Below are positions 18,935-27,955 of a DNA stretch of 64,000 nucleotides, one piece after another. The notes under the pieces are model-generated. The model did not search any database and had not been told where the DNA came from. It saw nothing but the letters and a program-made list of their open reading frames with translations. How positions within the stretch are numbered: the stretch's first letter is position 1; each line of letters starts with the position of its first letter. A program made the translations under genes and the position numbers. This DNA comes from CAVUXJ01 sp963814975 (lineage in GTDB: Bacteria; Acidobacteriota; Vicinamibacteria; Vicinamibacterales; CAVVIG01): contig CAWFFB010000014.1 of NCBI GenBank assembly GCA_963814975.1, forward strand, positions 310,001 through 374,000, given 5' to 3'.

Positions 18935-19576
18935 CTACTGCGTTCTCGGCACGTAATACCGCGTTCCAGCTCCCATCGTCTTAATCTGTTTCACGAGGTC
19001 GTCGAGCCCTTCATCGCTCGCGTCGGGTGCGAACTGTGAGGTTTCGACGACGAGCAGCGGCGTTGCGGCGTAGTGAAAGAAGAAGTGGTGGTACGCCTCG
19101 TTCAGTTCCTTCAAGTACTCCGGGTCGGGATTGAAGGCCGCCGGTTCGGTGCCGGCGTCGCGGGCACGAATACGCCTGAGGAGCACATCGGTCGGGGTCT
19201 GCAGGTAGATGACAAGATCGGGCGGAGGCGCATCGCGTGCGAGCAGGTCGTAGAGACGCTGATAGATGAACAGCTCGTTGTCGTCGAGGTTCAGATACGC
19301 GAAGATCTTGTCCTTGTCGAACAGATAGTCACTGATCGTGACCTGGCTGAACAGATCCGCCTGACGGAGCGAGGTCTGCTGGCGATGCCGACTCAGCAGA
19401 TAGAAGAGCTGGGCTTGAAGCGCCGCGCCCGGACGATCCGCGTAGAAGTCGGCGAGAAAGGGATTGTCGTCTTCTTCGAGCACGAGTGCCGCATCGAGCC
19501 GCGTGCCGAGCCGCTCGGCCAGAGACGTTTTGCCTGCGCCGATGGGACCTTCGACCGCGATGTAGCGAAAGTGCAC
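18935..19576 (-). CDS. Deoxynucleoside kinase (dGuo/dAdo kinase type)
   Basis: A 213-residue P-loop kinase of the deoxynucleoside kinase family, which phosphorylates deoxyadenosine or deoxyguanosine in nucleotide salvage. The Walker A is GPIGAGKTS (residues 10-18), the catalytic segment is VLEEDDNPFL, the DRS-equivalent is TISDYLFDKDKIFA, and the lid is RRIRARDAGTE. Length and motifs are normal. The start is divergent from the HEAT-cyclophilin gene, with only 25 bases between the two start codons, so the promoters must overlap or lie within the genes. Confidence 0.88.
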   Translation of the reverse strand: MHFRYIAVEGPIGAGKTSLAERLGTRLDAALVLEEDDNPFLADFYADRPGAALQAQLFYLLSRHRQQTSLRQADLFSQVTISDYLFDKDKIFAYLNLDDNELFIYQRLYDLLARDAPPPDLVIYLQTPTDVLLRRIRARDAGTEPAAFNPDPEYLKELNEAYHHFFFHYAATPLLVVETSQFAPDASDEGLDDLVKQIKTMGAGTRYYVPRTQ

Positions 19577-19601
19577 GGCGGCCCGATGATATCATCGCGT
19601 C

Positions 19602-21767
19602 GTGGGCCGTACGAGTCTCGCCGCAGTGCTGGCAGTGCTCGCATCCGCATGTGCCAGCGCGCCTCCGGTGCCTGTCCAGCAGCCGCCGGTTGTCGTCACC
19701 TCCACCTTCGAAGAAAAGATGTCGTGGATTCTCCGCCTCGAGGATCAACGCAGGCTGCGCGATCCTGCGCCGGTCGTGCCGCCGCCTTCGCCGCCGCCGG
19801 CGCCGGTGGTTGCGGTTCGAGGGGAGCGGAAGCAAGCGGTGGCACCGCCGCCGCCTCCTCTACCTCCGCCTCCTCCGGATCTGGTGCGGCTGCTGACCGA
19901 TGGCGAAGCGCGCATGCGCCGCCGCGCGGCGCTGGCTGTCGGCCGCGTCGGTCTTTCTGAAGGCGTGCCGCCGCTGGTGGCGCTCCTCGGGGACGCGGAC
20001 GCCGAAGTGCGGCAGATGGCGGCGTTCGCGCTCGGCCTGATCGGGGACAGAACGGCCCGCGAGCCGCTCGTCGCGGCGCTGGCCGATCCGTCGCCGCTCG
20101 TCAAGGGGAGCGCCGCCGAGGCGCTCGGGCTGATCGGCGATCCGGCGGCCGCGGACGCCGTTGCGCGCATGGCTTCCCAGATTGTTGAGTCGGGTGCGCT
20201 GGCCAATCCGCCGACCGAGGAGGCCGACGCACAACGCGACTCTCCAGCGGGCGCATTCAAAGCCGCCGTGTTCGCGCTGGTGCGCTTGAAGGCGTACGGG
20301 CCGCTCGCCGCCGCCGTCCTCGACGGCACTCAGCCTCGCGTGCGCTGGTGGCCCGTGGCGTACGCCCTGCAACGCCTCGAGGATCCGCGCGCGCTCTCCG
20401 CGTTGCTGGCACTCGCGCAAGACCCGCACGTTTACACGCGCGCCTTTGCGGCCAAGGGCCTGGGGCCGCTGAAGGACCGCGCCGCCGTGCCCGTGCTGGT
20501 TGCGCTCGCCGCGAGCGCCGACCGTCCGGTGGCCATCGAAGCGATCCGGTCGCTCGGCCGCCTCGGCGATCCTGCGGCCGCGCCGGCGCTGATGAAGATC
20601 ATTCGGGCGCCGAAGCCCGATCCGCAGCTGCGCCTCGAAGCCGTGTCGGCGATTGGCGCCACCGGCGGCGAGGGAACGTACGAAGCCTTGCTGGATATCC
20701 TGGCTGACCCCAGCCCGCTGATTCGCGCCGCCGCGCTTCGAGCGCTGGCGCAGCTCGATCCCGAGGGGTTCGTGACGGTCCTTTCAGGGTTGGATCCCGA
20801 ACCTCACTGGATCACGCGGGCTGCGCTGGCAACGGCTCTCGGGACGCTGCCGCCCGAGACCGGCCTGCCGCGGCTCCGTGCGATGCTCGGCGACACCGAC
20901 CAACGCGTCATTCCCTCGGTGCTCGCGGCGATCGCGAAGCTGCACCCGGCCGATGCGGGCAGCGTGATGACGGCGCGGCTGAAGGAAAACGATCCGGCGG
21001 TGCGCGCCGCCGCGGCAAAGGCCCTTGCCGACTTGAAACCGGCGGGTGCGGCAGCTGTCCTCGCCGAGGCGTACCGGTTCGGTCAGCGCGATTCCACATA
21101 CATCGCTCGCGCAGCGGCACTTGGCGCGCTGACCGCGTACGGATCGGCGGAAGCTGTCCCGGTGCTCACCGAGGCGCTCGCCGACAAGGACTGGGCGGTG
21201 CGCGTGCGGGCGGCCGCGCTGCTGGTGCAGCTGGATCCTGCGAGCGACGCGCTGGCGCGGATCCGCCCCGCCCCCTCGCCGCATACCACCGCGGAGTATG
21301 AGGCGCCGCGCCTGATCGCGCCCACAGTCTCGCCGCAGGCGTACATCGAGACGGATCGCGGGCTGATTCAGATCGAGCTGGCGGTGCTCGACGCGCCCTT
21401 TACCGTGGACAACTTCGTCACGCTGGCCCGACAGGGATTCTTCAACGGGCAGACCTTCCATCGCGTCGTTCCCGACTTCGTCATCCAGGCCGGCGACCCG
21501 CGCGGCGACGGCGAGGGCGGACCGGGCTTCACGATTCGCGACGAGTTGAACCAGCGGCCTTACCTGCGCGGAACCCTCGGCATGGCGCTCGACTGGCCGG
21601 ACACCGGCGGCAGCCAGTTCTTCATCACGCACTCGCCGCAGCCGCACCTCGACGCGCGCTACACGGCCTTCGGCCGCGTGATCAAGGGGATGGAGGTCGT
21701 CGATCAGATCGAGCAGCGCGATGTGATTCGCCGCGTGCTGATCTGGGACGGTGAGAACTTGAAATAG
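19602..21767 (+). CDS. Lipoprotein with HEAT repeats fused to a cyclophilin-type peptidyl-prolyl isomerase
   Basis: A 721-residue protein. It begins with a lipoprotein signal (LAAVLAVLASAC, cysteine about residue 17), a proline-rich linker, then roughly ten alpha-helical HEAT repeats (residues about 100-540), and ends with a complete cyclophilin domain (about 575-720: YIETDRGLIQIEL, FHRVVPDFVIQAGDP, GTLGMAL, GGSQFFITHSPQPHLD). Conserved catalytic-site residues R (FHRV), F and Q are present. It should fold or hold periplasmic or outer-membrane proteins, with the HEAT solenoid as scaffold. Start GTG at 19602. Frame intact across 2.2 kb. Confidence 0.85.
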   Translation: MGRTSLAAVLAVLASACASAPPVPVQQPPVVVTSTFEEKMSWILRLEDQRRLRDPAPVVPPPSPPPAPVVAVRGERKQAVAPPPPPLPPPPPDLVRLLTDGEARMRRRAALAVGRVGLSEGVPPLVALLGDADAEVRQMAAFALGLIGDRTAREPLVAALADPSPLVKGSAAEALGLIGDPAAADAVARMASQIVESGALANPPTEEADAQRDSPAGAFKAAVFALVRLKAYGPLAAAVLDGTQPRVRWWPVAYALQRLEDPRALSALLALAQDPHVYTRAFAAKGLGPLKDRAAVPVLVALAASADRPVAIEAIRSLGRLGDPAAAPALMKIIRAPKPDPQLRLEAVSAIGATGGEGTYEALLDILADPSPLIRAAALRALAQLDPEGFVTVLSGLDPEPHWITRAALATALGTLPPETGLPRLRAMLGDTDQRVIPSVLAAIAKLHPADAGSVMTARLKENDPAVRAAAAKALADLKPAGAAAVLAEAYRFGQRDSTYIARAAALGALTAYGSAEAVPVLTEALADKDWAVRVRAAALLVQLDPASDALARIRPAPSPHTTAEYEAPRLIAPTVSPQAYIETDRGLIQIELAVLDAPFTVDNFVTLARQGFFNGQTFHRVVPDFVIQAGDPRGDGEGGPGFTIRDELNQRPYLRGTLGMALDWPDTGGSQFFITHSPQPHLDARYTAFGRVIKGMEVVDQIEQRDVIRRVLIWDGENLK

Positions 21768-21770
21768 GCC

Positions 21771-21825
21771 GTCTGATGTTTCAAGTCTGAAGTCTCAACG
21801 CTGCACGCTGACGCTCCACATTTCC
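21771..21825. repeat. Period-7 array
   Basis: Immediately follows the stop of the HEAT-cyclophilin gene. Heptads are TTTCAAG, TCTGAAG, TCTCAAC, GCTGCAC and GCTGACG. No clear inverted half is seen here. Confidence 0.6.
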
Positions 21826-21959
21826 CATGAGTGGTGTTGGCGGAGCGCTGCAACGCCACGCCGAGTCTCGGGCGGAAGCTCCCGCCTCACGCGTGAGGTG
21901 GCGCGGCTGACATGCGGATCTGAAGCGGAGAAGCGTGGAGTGAAGAGCGTATGAAAGTG

Positions 21960-21988
21960 AAAAGGGGGCGACGGCCGCCCCCTTTTTT
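21960..21988. terminator. Bidirectional Rho-independent terminator
   Basis: Stem GGGGGCG (21964-21970), loop ACGGC, stem CGCCCCC (21976-21982), then six T on the plus strand and four T on the minus strand. It ends the HEAT-cyclophilin transcript on one side and the small lysine-rich gene on the other. Confidence 0.9.
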
Positions 21989-22004
21989 GACGGGCGAGGT
22001 CAGC

Positions 22005-22055
22005 TTACCGTTTCTTGCCGGCCTTCTTCTTCCCGCCCTTGGCTTTCTTCGCCAT
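22005..22055 (-). CDS. 16-residue lysine-rich miniprotein
   Basis: The complete product is MAKKAKGGKKKAGKKR: eight lysines and one arginine in 16 residues, resembling the basic tails of histone-H1-like or ribosome-associated proteins. The start is firm: an in-frame TAA lies nine bases upstream and GAAGGGGGG gives a strong ribosome site. It has a near-consensus promoter about 220 bases upstream and a Rho-independent terminator 17 bases after the stop, so it is a self-contained transcription unit. Nucleic-acid binding is inferred from charge only. It could instead be a leader-type readout on a functional RNA. I recognise no named family. Confidence 0.65.
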   Translation of the reverse strand: MAKKAKGGKKKAGKKR

Positions 22056-22271
22056 TGTCTGTTATCCCCCCCTTCATCTGGGTTTACTGTGCGAGAACGC
22101 TCGCGATCTCGATTCAGTGGCTGCCGCCTGGCACGCTCACCCGAGCTCGGCGCCCGTCGCTTCTTGGCACCTTCCGCCGCCTCCCGGACCCTCCGGCTGA
22201 GCCAGGCGAAAGGGCGAGGTCGAACAACCTCGACCTCACTAGGGGTGGCCTATGTTCGCCACCCTCATACC
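22056..22271 (-). ncRNA. Long structured 5' leader (candidate regulatory RNA) of the lysine-rich miniprotein
   Basis: About 215 transcribed bases lie between the promoter and the miniprotein. Clear hairpins are GGGTGGC (22243-22249) with GCCACCC (22258-22264), and GAGGTCGA (22216-22223) with TCGACCTC (22230-22237). Nearer the start codon are smaller stems around CCGAGCTCGG and GCGAG/CTCGC. I looked for tmRNA, RNase P and SRP hallmarks and saw none. The leader is more than four times longer than the reading frame, so the RNA itself may be the functional product. Confidence 0.5.
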
Positions 22272-22277
22272 AGATGT

Positions 22278-22306
22278 AGATTATGGTCGCGAGAAACGGA
22301 TGTCAA
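22278..22306 (-). promoter_or_regulatory. Sigma-70-type promoter for the miniprotein/leader RNA
   Basis: On the minus strand, TTGACA (22301-22306) is followed after exactly 17 bases by TAATCT (22278-22283). Transcription would start near 22271. The -35 is perfect, and this is among the best promoter matches in the window. Confidence 0.7.
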
Positions 22307-22346
22307 GCACAAAAGCGACTAAGTTGTCAAAAAAAAGATCAAATGA

Positions 22347-23499
22347 TCATTTGGCGCGCGTCACGTTGCGCAGTCCCGCGCGCGCACGAGCGCGCACCCT
22401 CGCCGAATCGCGTTCCGGCGCATGCGCGAGCGCGGCCTGATACGCGGCGCTCGCGAGATCTCGCCGGCCCAGACGATCGTACGCGTCTCCGAGCTGGAGG
22501 TGCGCCAGCGCGAGCGCGGCGTACGGCGTCGTCGGCTGCAGCGCGATCACTGCGGTCAGATGCCCGATGGCGCGATCCGGCATCGACGTCTCGATCAGCT
22601 CCGCGGCAAGTCCGAGTCTCGCGCGTACTTCGGCGAGGCGCGCTGCGCTGACCTGCCGGCGCGTGCGCGCGCCAGCAGCGTCTTCCACGTGGCCGCCGCT
22701 CGCGCGATGGTCGTGAAAGTATTCGTGCTGCACTTCGGCGATCCGCTGGAGGAAAACGGGTTCGACGGATAGCGCGCGTCGAGACCCTGCAGCAGCCTCA
22801 GGGCTCGCTCCGGCTTGCTGCTCGTACCAGAGATACAACCAGTGCAGCTGGAAGTCGGCTTCGCCCGCGAGGAGCTCGCCGCGCTCGCGCGCCTGCAGCA
22901 TCTCCCGCAGACCCTGCACGCGGTCGCCGCCCGGCAGCAGCAGCAGCCAGCGCACGACCTTCAGCGCCGCCGGCGCGACGTCGGCGTAGTAGTGATACAG
23001 GCCGATGCCGAAATAGGCATCGTGCAATGTGCGGGTCGAGCGCGAGCGCGCGCTCGAGCGCGTCCTTGATTTTCTTGCCGTCGCGCGCGGCAGCAAGCCG
23101 CTCGCCGCGCAGCACGCGCCACTGCACCAGCGGTGCGTAGGCGCCGGCGAGGTAGAACCACGCTTCGGCGCGGCCCGGCTCGCGGCGCGTCCACGCCTCG
23201 GCGGCGGCGATGGCCGCCGCGGCGGCTCGTTGCGAGCCGGGCGTCGAGCCGCACGGCTGTCCGGATCGAGCAGGATCTGCCACCAGATCGCGACGATGGC
23301 GAGCGCCTGACACGCTTCGACCGGAGCCGGCGGGCAGGTCTGCTGCGAGCTGCATGCTCCGCCTCGTCGAAGCGCGCGTGCAAGAATCGAGTCGTAGATC
23401 GCGGCGAGGCGCGGCCCTTCGGTGAGCGCCGCGCCCGCCGGCGTCGCGACCGCCAGCGTCATGAACAACGACGATGGCGCCGGCGTGGACGGTCTTCAC
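22347..23499 (-). CDS. Exported TPR-like helical repeat protein, multiply frameshifted
   Basis: Start GTG 23499; after removing one extra base the N-terminus is a signal peptide (KTVHAGAIVVV then MTLAVATPAGAALTEG). The body is a tetratricopeptide-like helical protein: AEAWFYLAGAYAPLVQWRVL, LHDAYFGIGLYHYYADVAP, FLQRIAEVQHEYFHDH and a clear C-terminal TPR, ALALAHLQLGDAYDRLGRRD. The frame changes at least seven times, most often by one extra base (for example just before TLHDAYFG, near 23030) and twice by a missing base that restores frame. Probably a scaffold in the periplasm; partner unknown. Confidence 0.55.
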
Positions 23500-23537
23500 A
23501 ATCGTCGGAGACGATTGTAGACTGGTAGCACCCTTCG

Positions 23538-24769
23538 ATGTCTGACTCTCGTTTCGGCTTTCGCGTCACTCACACCGAGGGGCGCGCCCGTGCGCGGCAT
23601 CATGACGACGGCGCACGGCAGCGTCGAGACGCCGGCATTCATGCCGGTCGGCACGCAGGGCGCCGTGAAAGGTCTGACGCATCGCGATCTCGAGGCGACT
23701 CGGCGCCGAGATCCTCCTCAGCAACACCTATCACCTCTATCTGCGGCCGGGCGACGATCTGATCGCCCGCCGCGGCGGCCTTCATCGCTTCATCGGCTGG
23801 ACCAGGCCGATTCTCACCGACAGCGGCGGCTATCAGGTGTTCAGCCTCGCCGCGCGCCGGACGATTGACGAGGAGGGCGCGCGCTTCCAGTCGCATCTCG
23901 ACGGCTCCGCGCATCTGCTGACGCCGGAGAAGGCCACCGACATCCAGGCGCAGCTCGGATCGGACATCGCGATGGTGCTCGACGAGTGCCTCGCGCATCC
24001 GGCCGAGGCCGGGTGCCGCGCGCGCTCGATGGAGCGAACCGCTGCGCTGGGCCGGCCGCGCGCAGGGCGCGTCTCCTCGCGCTGCGGGCCGGACCGGTTG
24101 CCGGTGTCGTCAGTGACCAACGCCGGACAGGCGCAGTTCGGGATCGTCCAGGGCGGCGTGTTCCCCGAGCTCCGTGAGGAGAGCGCGGCTGGCACGGTGG
24201 CGATCGGCTTCGAGGCCTACGCGATCGGCGGATTGAGCGTCGGCGAGCCCACCGACGTCATGTACGACATCGTCGATCGGACGACGCCATGCCTGCCGCA
24301 GGATCGTCCGCGATATCTGATGGGCGCCGGCACGCCGCGGGACCTCGTCGAGGCGGTGGCGCGGGGCGTCGATCTGTTCGATTGCGTCCTGCCGACCAGG
24401 AACGCCCGCAACGGCCAGCTCTTCACGAGCGAGGGGCGCATCAATATCAAGAACGCGCGCTACGCGGAGGACGAGTCGCCGCCCGATCCGGATTGCGGCT
24501 GCTACACGTGCCGGACCTTTTCGCGCGCGTACCTCCGTCATCTTTTTCTTGCCGGCGAGATGAACGCGGCGACCCTTAACACGTTGCATAATCTGCACTT
24601 TTACCTTGACACTCTCCGCCGGATTAGGGAGGCTATAAGGTTTGGGCGGTTCGAAAAGTTTCAGGCTCGCGTTCCATCAGCGCTTGTCCCGCCTGGAGTC
24701 CTAATGGACCCGGGTCCCCGGAGTGAGCATCCTGGTGGCGGGCGCCCGGATCTCAACAACGCTTCATGA
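23538..24769 (+). CDS. tgt: tRNA-guanine transglycosylase (queuine tRNA-ribosyltransferase), frameshifted
   Basis: Exchanges guanine-34 for preQ1 in tRNAs with GUN anticodons. Motifs are SVETPAFMPVGTQGAVKGL, ILLSNTYHLYLRPG, ILTDSGGYQVFSL (catalytic aspartate region), FGIVQGGVFPELRE, GGLSVGEP, LFDCVLPTRNARNGQLFT (nucleophile aspartate), and zinc site CGCYTC with a downstream histidine. Breaks near 23592 (one extra base before RGIMTTAHG), 23700 (extra A before LGAEILL) and a disturbed stretch at about 24000-24110 where frame is lost and regained. The tail of about 30 residues after FGRFEKF is unusual. The stop overlaps yajC (ATGA). Confidence 0.85.
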
Positions 24770-25089
24770 TCATGCTGTTCGCCATGGGTACGCCTCCTCA
24801 AGGAGGCAGCCTGTGGCTGCAGTTCGTCCCGTTCGCGCTGGTTCTGGGCATTTTCTACTTCATCATCCTGCTCCCGATGAAGCGGAAGCAGCAGAAGATT
24901 CAAGCGTTTCTCGACAGCCTGAAGGTGGGCGATCGCGTGATCACCACCGGCGGCATCTACGGCCAGGTCACGCGCGTCGGCGATCAGAGCGTGCAGCTCC
25001 AGGTTGCCGACAAGATCCGCATCGAAGTGGCGAAGGCGGCCATCGGCGGCTATCAGGGACAGGCGCCGGTCGTCGAACCCCAGACGTAG
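24766..25089 (+). CDS. yajC: Preprotein translocase subunit YajC
   Basis: A small single-span inner-membrane protein of 107 residues that associates with SecDF. Hydrophobic helix FVPFALVLGIFYFIILLPM (about 20-38) is followed by KRKQQKIQAFLDSLKVGDRVITTGGIYG, the family signature. The ATG at 24766 overlaps the tgt stop; ATG 24784 (MGTPPQGG) is an equally possible start that avoids the extra MIMLFA. The tgt-yajC-secD-secF order is conserved in many bacteria. Confidence 0.92.
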   Translation: MIMLFAMGTPPQGGSLWLQFVPFALVLGIFYFIILLPMKRKQQKIQAFLDSLKVGDRVITTGGIYGQVTRVGDQSVQLQVADKIRIEVAKAAIGGYQGQAPVVEPQT

Positions 25090-25157
25090 TCGCGCGGCGA
25101 GCCCGGGCTTGTCTCCGGCTCGCGGTCCCACATCGACAGGCTTGCGGAGTGGAAAAG

Positions 25158-26758
25158 ATGTCGACCTTACGTTGGAAACTCATCACCGTCCTGGCGGTCC
25201 TGCTGATCTTCGGCACGGTCGGCGTCTACCCGATCGTCGCATCCAGGTTACGGTCTCCCGCTGCCCGAGTGGCTGCGTGATCGAGGCGTTGAAGCTCGGG
25301 CTCGATCTGAAGGGCGGCGTGCATCTCGTGCTGCGCGTCCAGACCGACGATGCGCTGAATCTCGAGACCGTGACGGAGATGGAGCGGCTGCGCGAGCTGC
25401 TCAGCACGAACTCCATTCAGGTCAGCAACATCTCGCAAGTGAGTCCGACCGAGTTCAAGGTCGAAGGCGTCCCGGACGGACAGGACGCGGCTTTCCGGAC
25501 GTCCGCGGCTGAAGTCGAAGCGAACTTCGATCGCAGCTCCGGCGTCGGCGGCGCCTACACCTTCACGCTGAAGCCGAACGTGCAGGCGACGCTGCGGGAA
25601 GAGGCGGTCGTGCAGGCGCGCCAGACGATCGAGCGCCGCGTGAACGAGCTCGGCGTCGCCGAGCCGATCATCGCGCAGCAGGGCGCCGATCAGATCCTGG
25701 TGCAGCTGCCCGGCGTGACCGACGTCAACCGCGCGAAAGATATCATCGGATCGCCGGGGCTGCTCGAGCTGAAGATTGTCGAGCAGGGGCCGTCGGCGGC
25801 GAAAGAGACGTTCCTCGTCAACGGCCAGGTGCCGCCCAACATGGAGCTGCTCCCGGGCACGAGCGGCGCGCCGGGTGAGGCCGGCGCGACGGTGTACTAC
25901 CTGGTGCGCAAGGTGGCGGCGGTGACCGGCCGCGATCTGCGGAACGCGCGGCCGTCGCTCGATCAGAACAACCGGCCGGCGGTCAGCTTCACGCTGAACA
26001 CCGAGGGGGCCCGCAAGTTCGGCAACGTGACCGGCACAGAACATCGGCCGACAGCTCGCCATCGTCCTCGACGGGCGCGTTCAGTCCGCTCCGCACGATC
26101 GAGGGGCGGATCACGACCGACGGGCGGATCTACGGCAGCTTCACGCAGGAGGAGGTGCAGAATCTTTCGCTGATCCTGCGGTCGGGCGCGCTTCCGGCCC
26201 GCCTGAGCTACCTCGCAGGAACTGCACGATTGGCCCGACGCTCGGCGCCGATTCGATCCGCGCGGGTGTGACGGCCTCGCTGGTCGGCCTGCTGCTGGTC
26301 GTGATGTTCATGCTGATCTACTACAAGCTCTCGGGGGTGAACGCGGTCGTGGCGCTGCTGTTCAACCTGGTCGATCCTGCTCGGCCTGATGGCCTACGTC
26401 GGCGCCGTGATGACGCTGCCCGGCATCGCCGGGTTCGTGCTGACGATGGGCATGGGCGTCGATTCGAACGTGCTGATCTTCGAACGCATCAAGGAGGAGC
26501 TCGAGGCCCAGCGTGGCGTGCGCGCGGCGATCAACGCGGGGTTCAGCCGGGTCTTCCTCACGCTGGTCGACACACACACCGCCGCGCTCATCTCGGCGGC
26601 GTTCCTGTTCAATTTCGGCACCGGTCCAATCCGCGGGTTCGCCGTCACGCTTGCCGTCGGCCTGCTCGCCGAACATCTTCACCTCGACGTTCGTGTCGAA
26701 GACGCTGTTCGAGCTGGTGCTGGCCAACCGCAGACAGGTCACGGGTCTGAGTATTTAA
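25158..26758 (+). CDS. secD: Protein translocase subunit SecD, heavily frameshifted
   Basis: Uses the proton gradient to pull secreted proteins to the periplasm after SecA. Segments are N-terminal helix WKLITVLAVLLIFGTVGVYP, LKLGLDLKGGVHLVLRV (D1 motif), QARQTIERRVNELGVAEP, NIGRQLAIVLDGRVQSAP, then six-helix region with LTLPGIAG-equivalent MTLPGIAGFVLTMGMGVDSNVLIFERIKEE. About eight single extra bases interrupt it (near 25245, 25275, 26033, 26095, 26213, 26228, 26374, 26677). Removing them gives about 531 residues, the normal size. Such density in an essential gene argues for sequence error rather than decay. GGAG precedes ATG 25158. Confidence 0.88.
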
Positions 26759-26835
26759 GCTCACAGCTGTCAGCGTTCAGCTTCGGCTGAAGGCTTGCTG
26801 ACAGCTGGGGGCTGATAGCTGAGAGCTTCGAGAGT
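26759..26835. repeat. Period-7 inverted array with UUCG-capped hairpin between secD and secF
   Basis: Fills the whole secD-secF gap. Left heptads (AGCTGTC, AGCGTTC) mirror right heptads (TGACAGC, TGGGGGC, TGATAGC, TGAGAGC). AGCTGTCAGC (26765-26774) pairs exactly with GCTGACAGCT (26797-26806), and the inner TTCAGC-TTCG-GCTGAA (26776-26791) is a perfect stem with a C(UUCG)G tetraloop. The secF ATG follows at 26837. Confidence 0.8.
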
Positions 26836-26836
26836 T

Positions 26837-27930
26837 ATGCATATCTTCAAGAACACCAACTACGACTTCCTCCAGTGGCGCTGGCACGCCATGGGGTTGT
26901 CGGCACTAATCGTCTTGGCCGGCATCGTCGCCTTCGTGACGAAGGGGATCGTCCTCGGCGTCGAGTTCGCCGGCGGAACCGGCGATCGTCGCCCAGTTCG
27001 ACAGTCAGCCGTCGATCGAGCAGGTGCGCAACGCCCTGGCACAGCACTATCCGGGCGGCGCGCAGAACACGGTCGTGGCGGAGTTCGGGAATCCGTCCGA
27101 GCGCCGGGTGATGATCCGGGTCCCGCAAGCGGGAGAGGAGCAAGGCGGGGCGCTGACCGAGGAGGCGGAGAAAGTCGAGGCCGCCCTCAAGCAGGCGAAT
27201 GTCGGGAACTTCAGCATCGTCGGCCGCGAGGTCGTGGGTCCCGTCGGTGGGCAGGGAGCTGACCAGCAAGGGCATCTGGGCGACCGTGCTTTCGCTCGCC
27301 GGCATTCTCGCCTACATCGGGTTCCGTTTTCAGTTCAGCTTCGCCGTTGGCGCAGTCGTCGCCACGATCCACGACCTGCTCGTCACGCTGGCGTTTCTCG
27401 TGTTCTTCGGTTACGACATGACGCTCAACGTCATCGCCGCGCTGCTGACCATCACCGGCTTCTCGACCAACGACACGATCGTCATTTTCGATCGCGTCCG
27501 CGAGAACCTGCGGTCGATGCGCCGCGATTCGCTCGATCACGTCATCAACGTCGCGGTCAATCAGACGTTGGGCCGTACCGTCATCACCTCGGGCACCGCG
27601 TTGCTGTCGTCGATCGCGCTGTTGCTGTTCGGCGGCGAGGTGCTGCACGGCTTCGCCTTCACCATGGTCGTCGGCATCATCACCGGCACGTATTCGACCG
27701 TGTTCATCGCCGCCGCGATCGTCAGCCTCTGGCGCGGCAAGGGACCGACCAGGGCCGCTTCGCGCGCGCCGGCGGCCGCCCCGGCTGCCGTCGCCGCAGC
27801 AGCCCGCACGCAAGTCGAAGCCGCAGCGGAAGGCGCGGGCCTCGTGACGCCTCTCAGCGGTCGGCCCCCGGCCCTCGGCTCTCAGCTGTCAGCTCTCGAA
27901 TTTCAGCGGCCGCGGGCAGCTGAGATCTGA
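26837..27930 (+). CDS. secF: Protein translocase subunit SecF, frameshifted
   Basis: Partner of SecD in the inner membrane. N-terminus FKNTNYDFLQWRWHAMGLSALIV, then VLGVEFAGGT and, after one extra base near 26982, AIVAQFDSQPSIEQVRNAL. A second extra base near 27250 precedes GRELTSKGIWATVLSLAGILAYIGFRF. The signature LNVIAALLTITGFSTNDTIVIFDRVREN is intact. The last 60 residues are an alanine-rich tail, and the final 16 or so (from ALGSQLSAL) are encoded by the following period-7 array, so the natural stop may have been displaced. The start codon directly follows another such array, with GAGAG as the only ribosome-site candidate. Confidence 0.88.
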
Positions 27931-27955
27931 AAGCTGCCGGCTGAAAGCTGACATG
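27876..27955. repeat. Period-7 inverted array overlapping secF end and uppP start
   Basis: Left half GGCTCTC, AGCTGTC, AGCTCTC; right half TGAGATC, TGAAAGC, TGCCGGC, TGAAAGC, TGACATG, each exactly seven bases. The last unit contains the uppP start codon ATG. The left half is translated as the end of SecF. Confidence 0.8.

Noticed and set aside
22056..22271. Leader RNA as tmRNA, RNase P or SRP RNA
   Set aside because: The conserved cores of those RNAs and the tmRNA tRNA-like end are not present. The encoded peptide is not a degradation tag.
26837..27930. SecF and neighbours as true pseudogenes
   Set aside because: Essential translocase genes with otherwise perfectly conserved motifs and single-base breaks fit sequence error better than decay.
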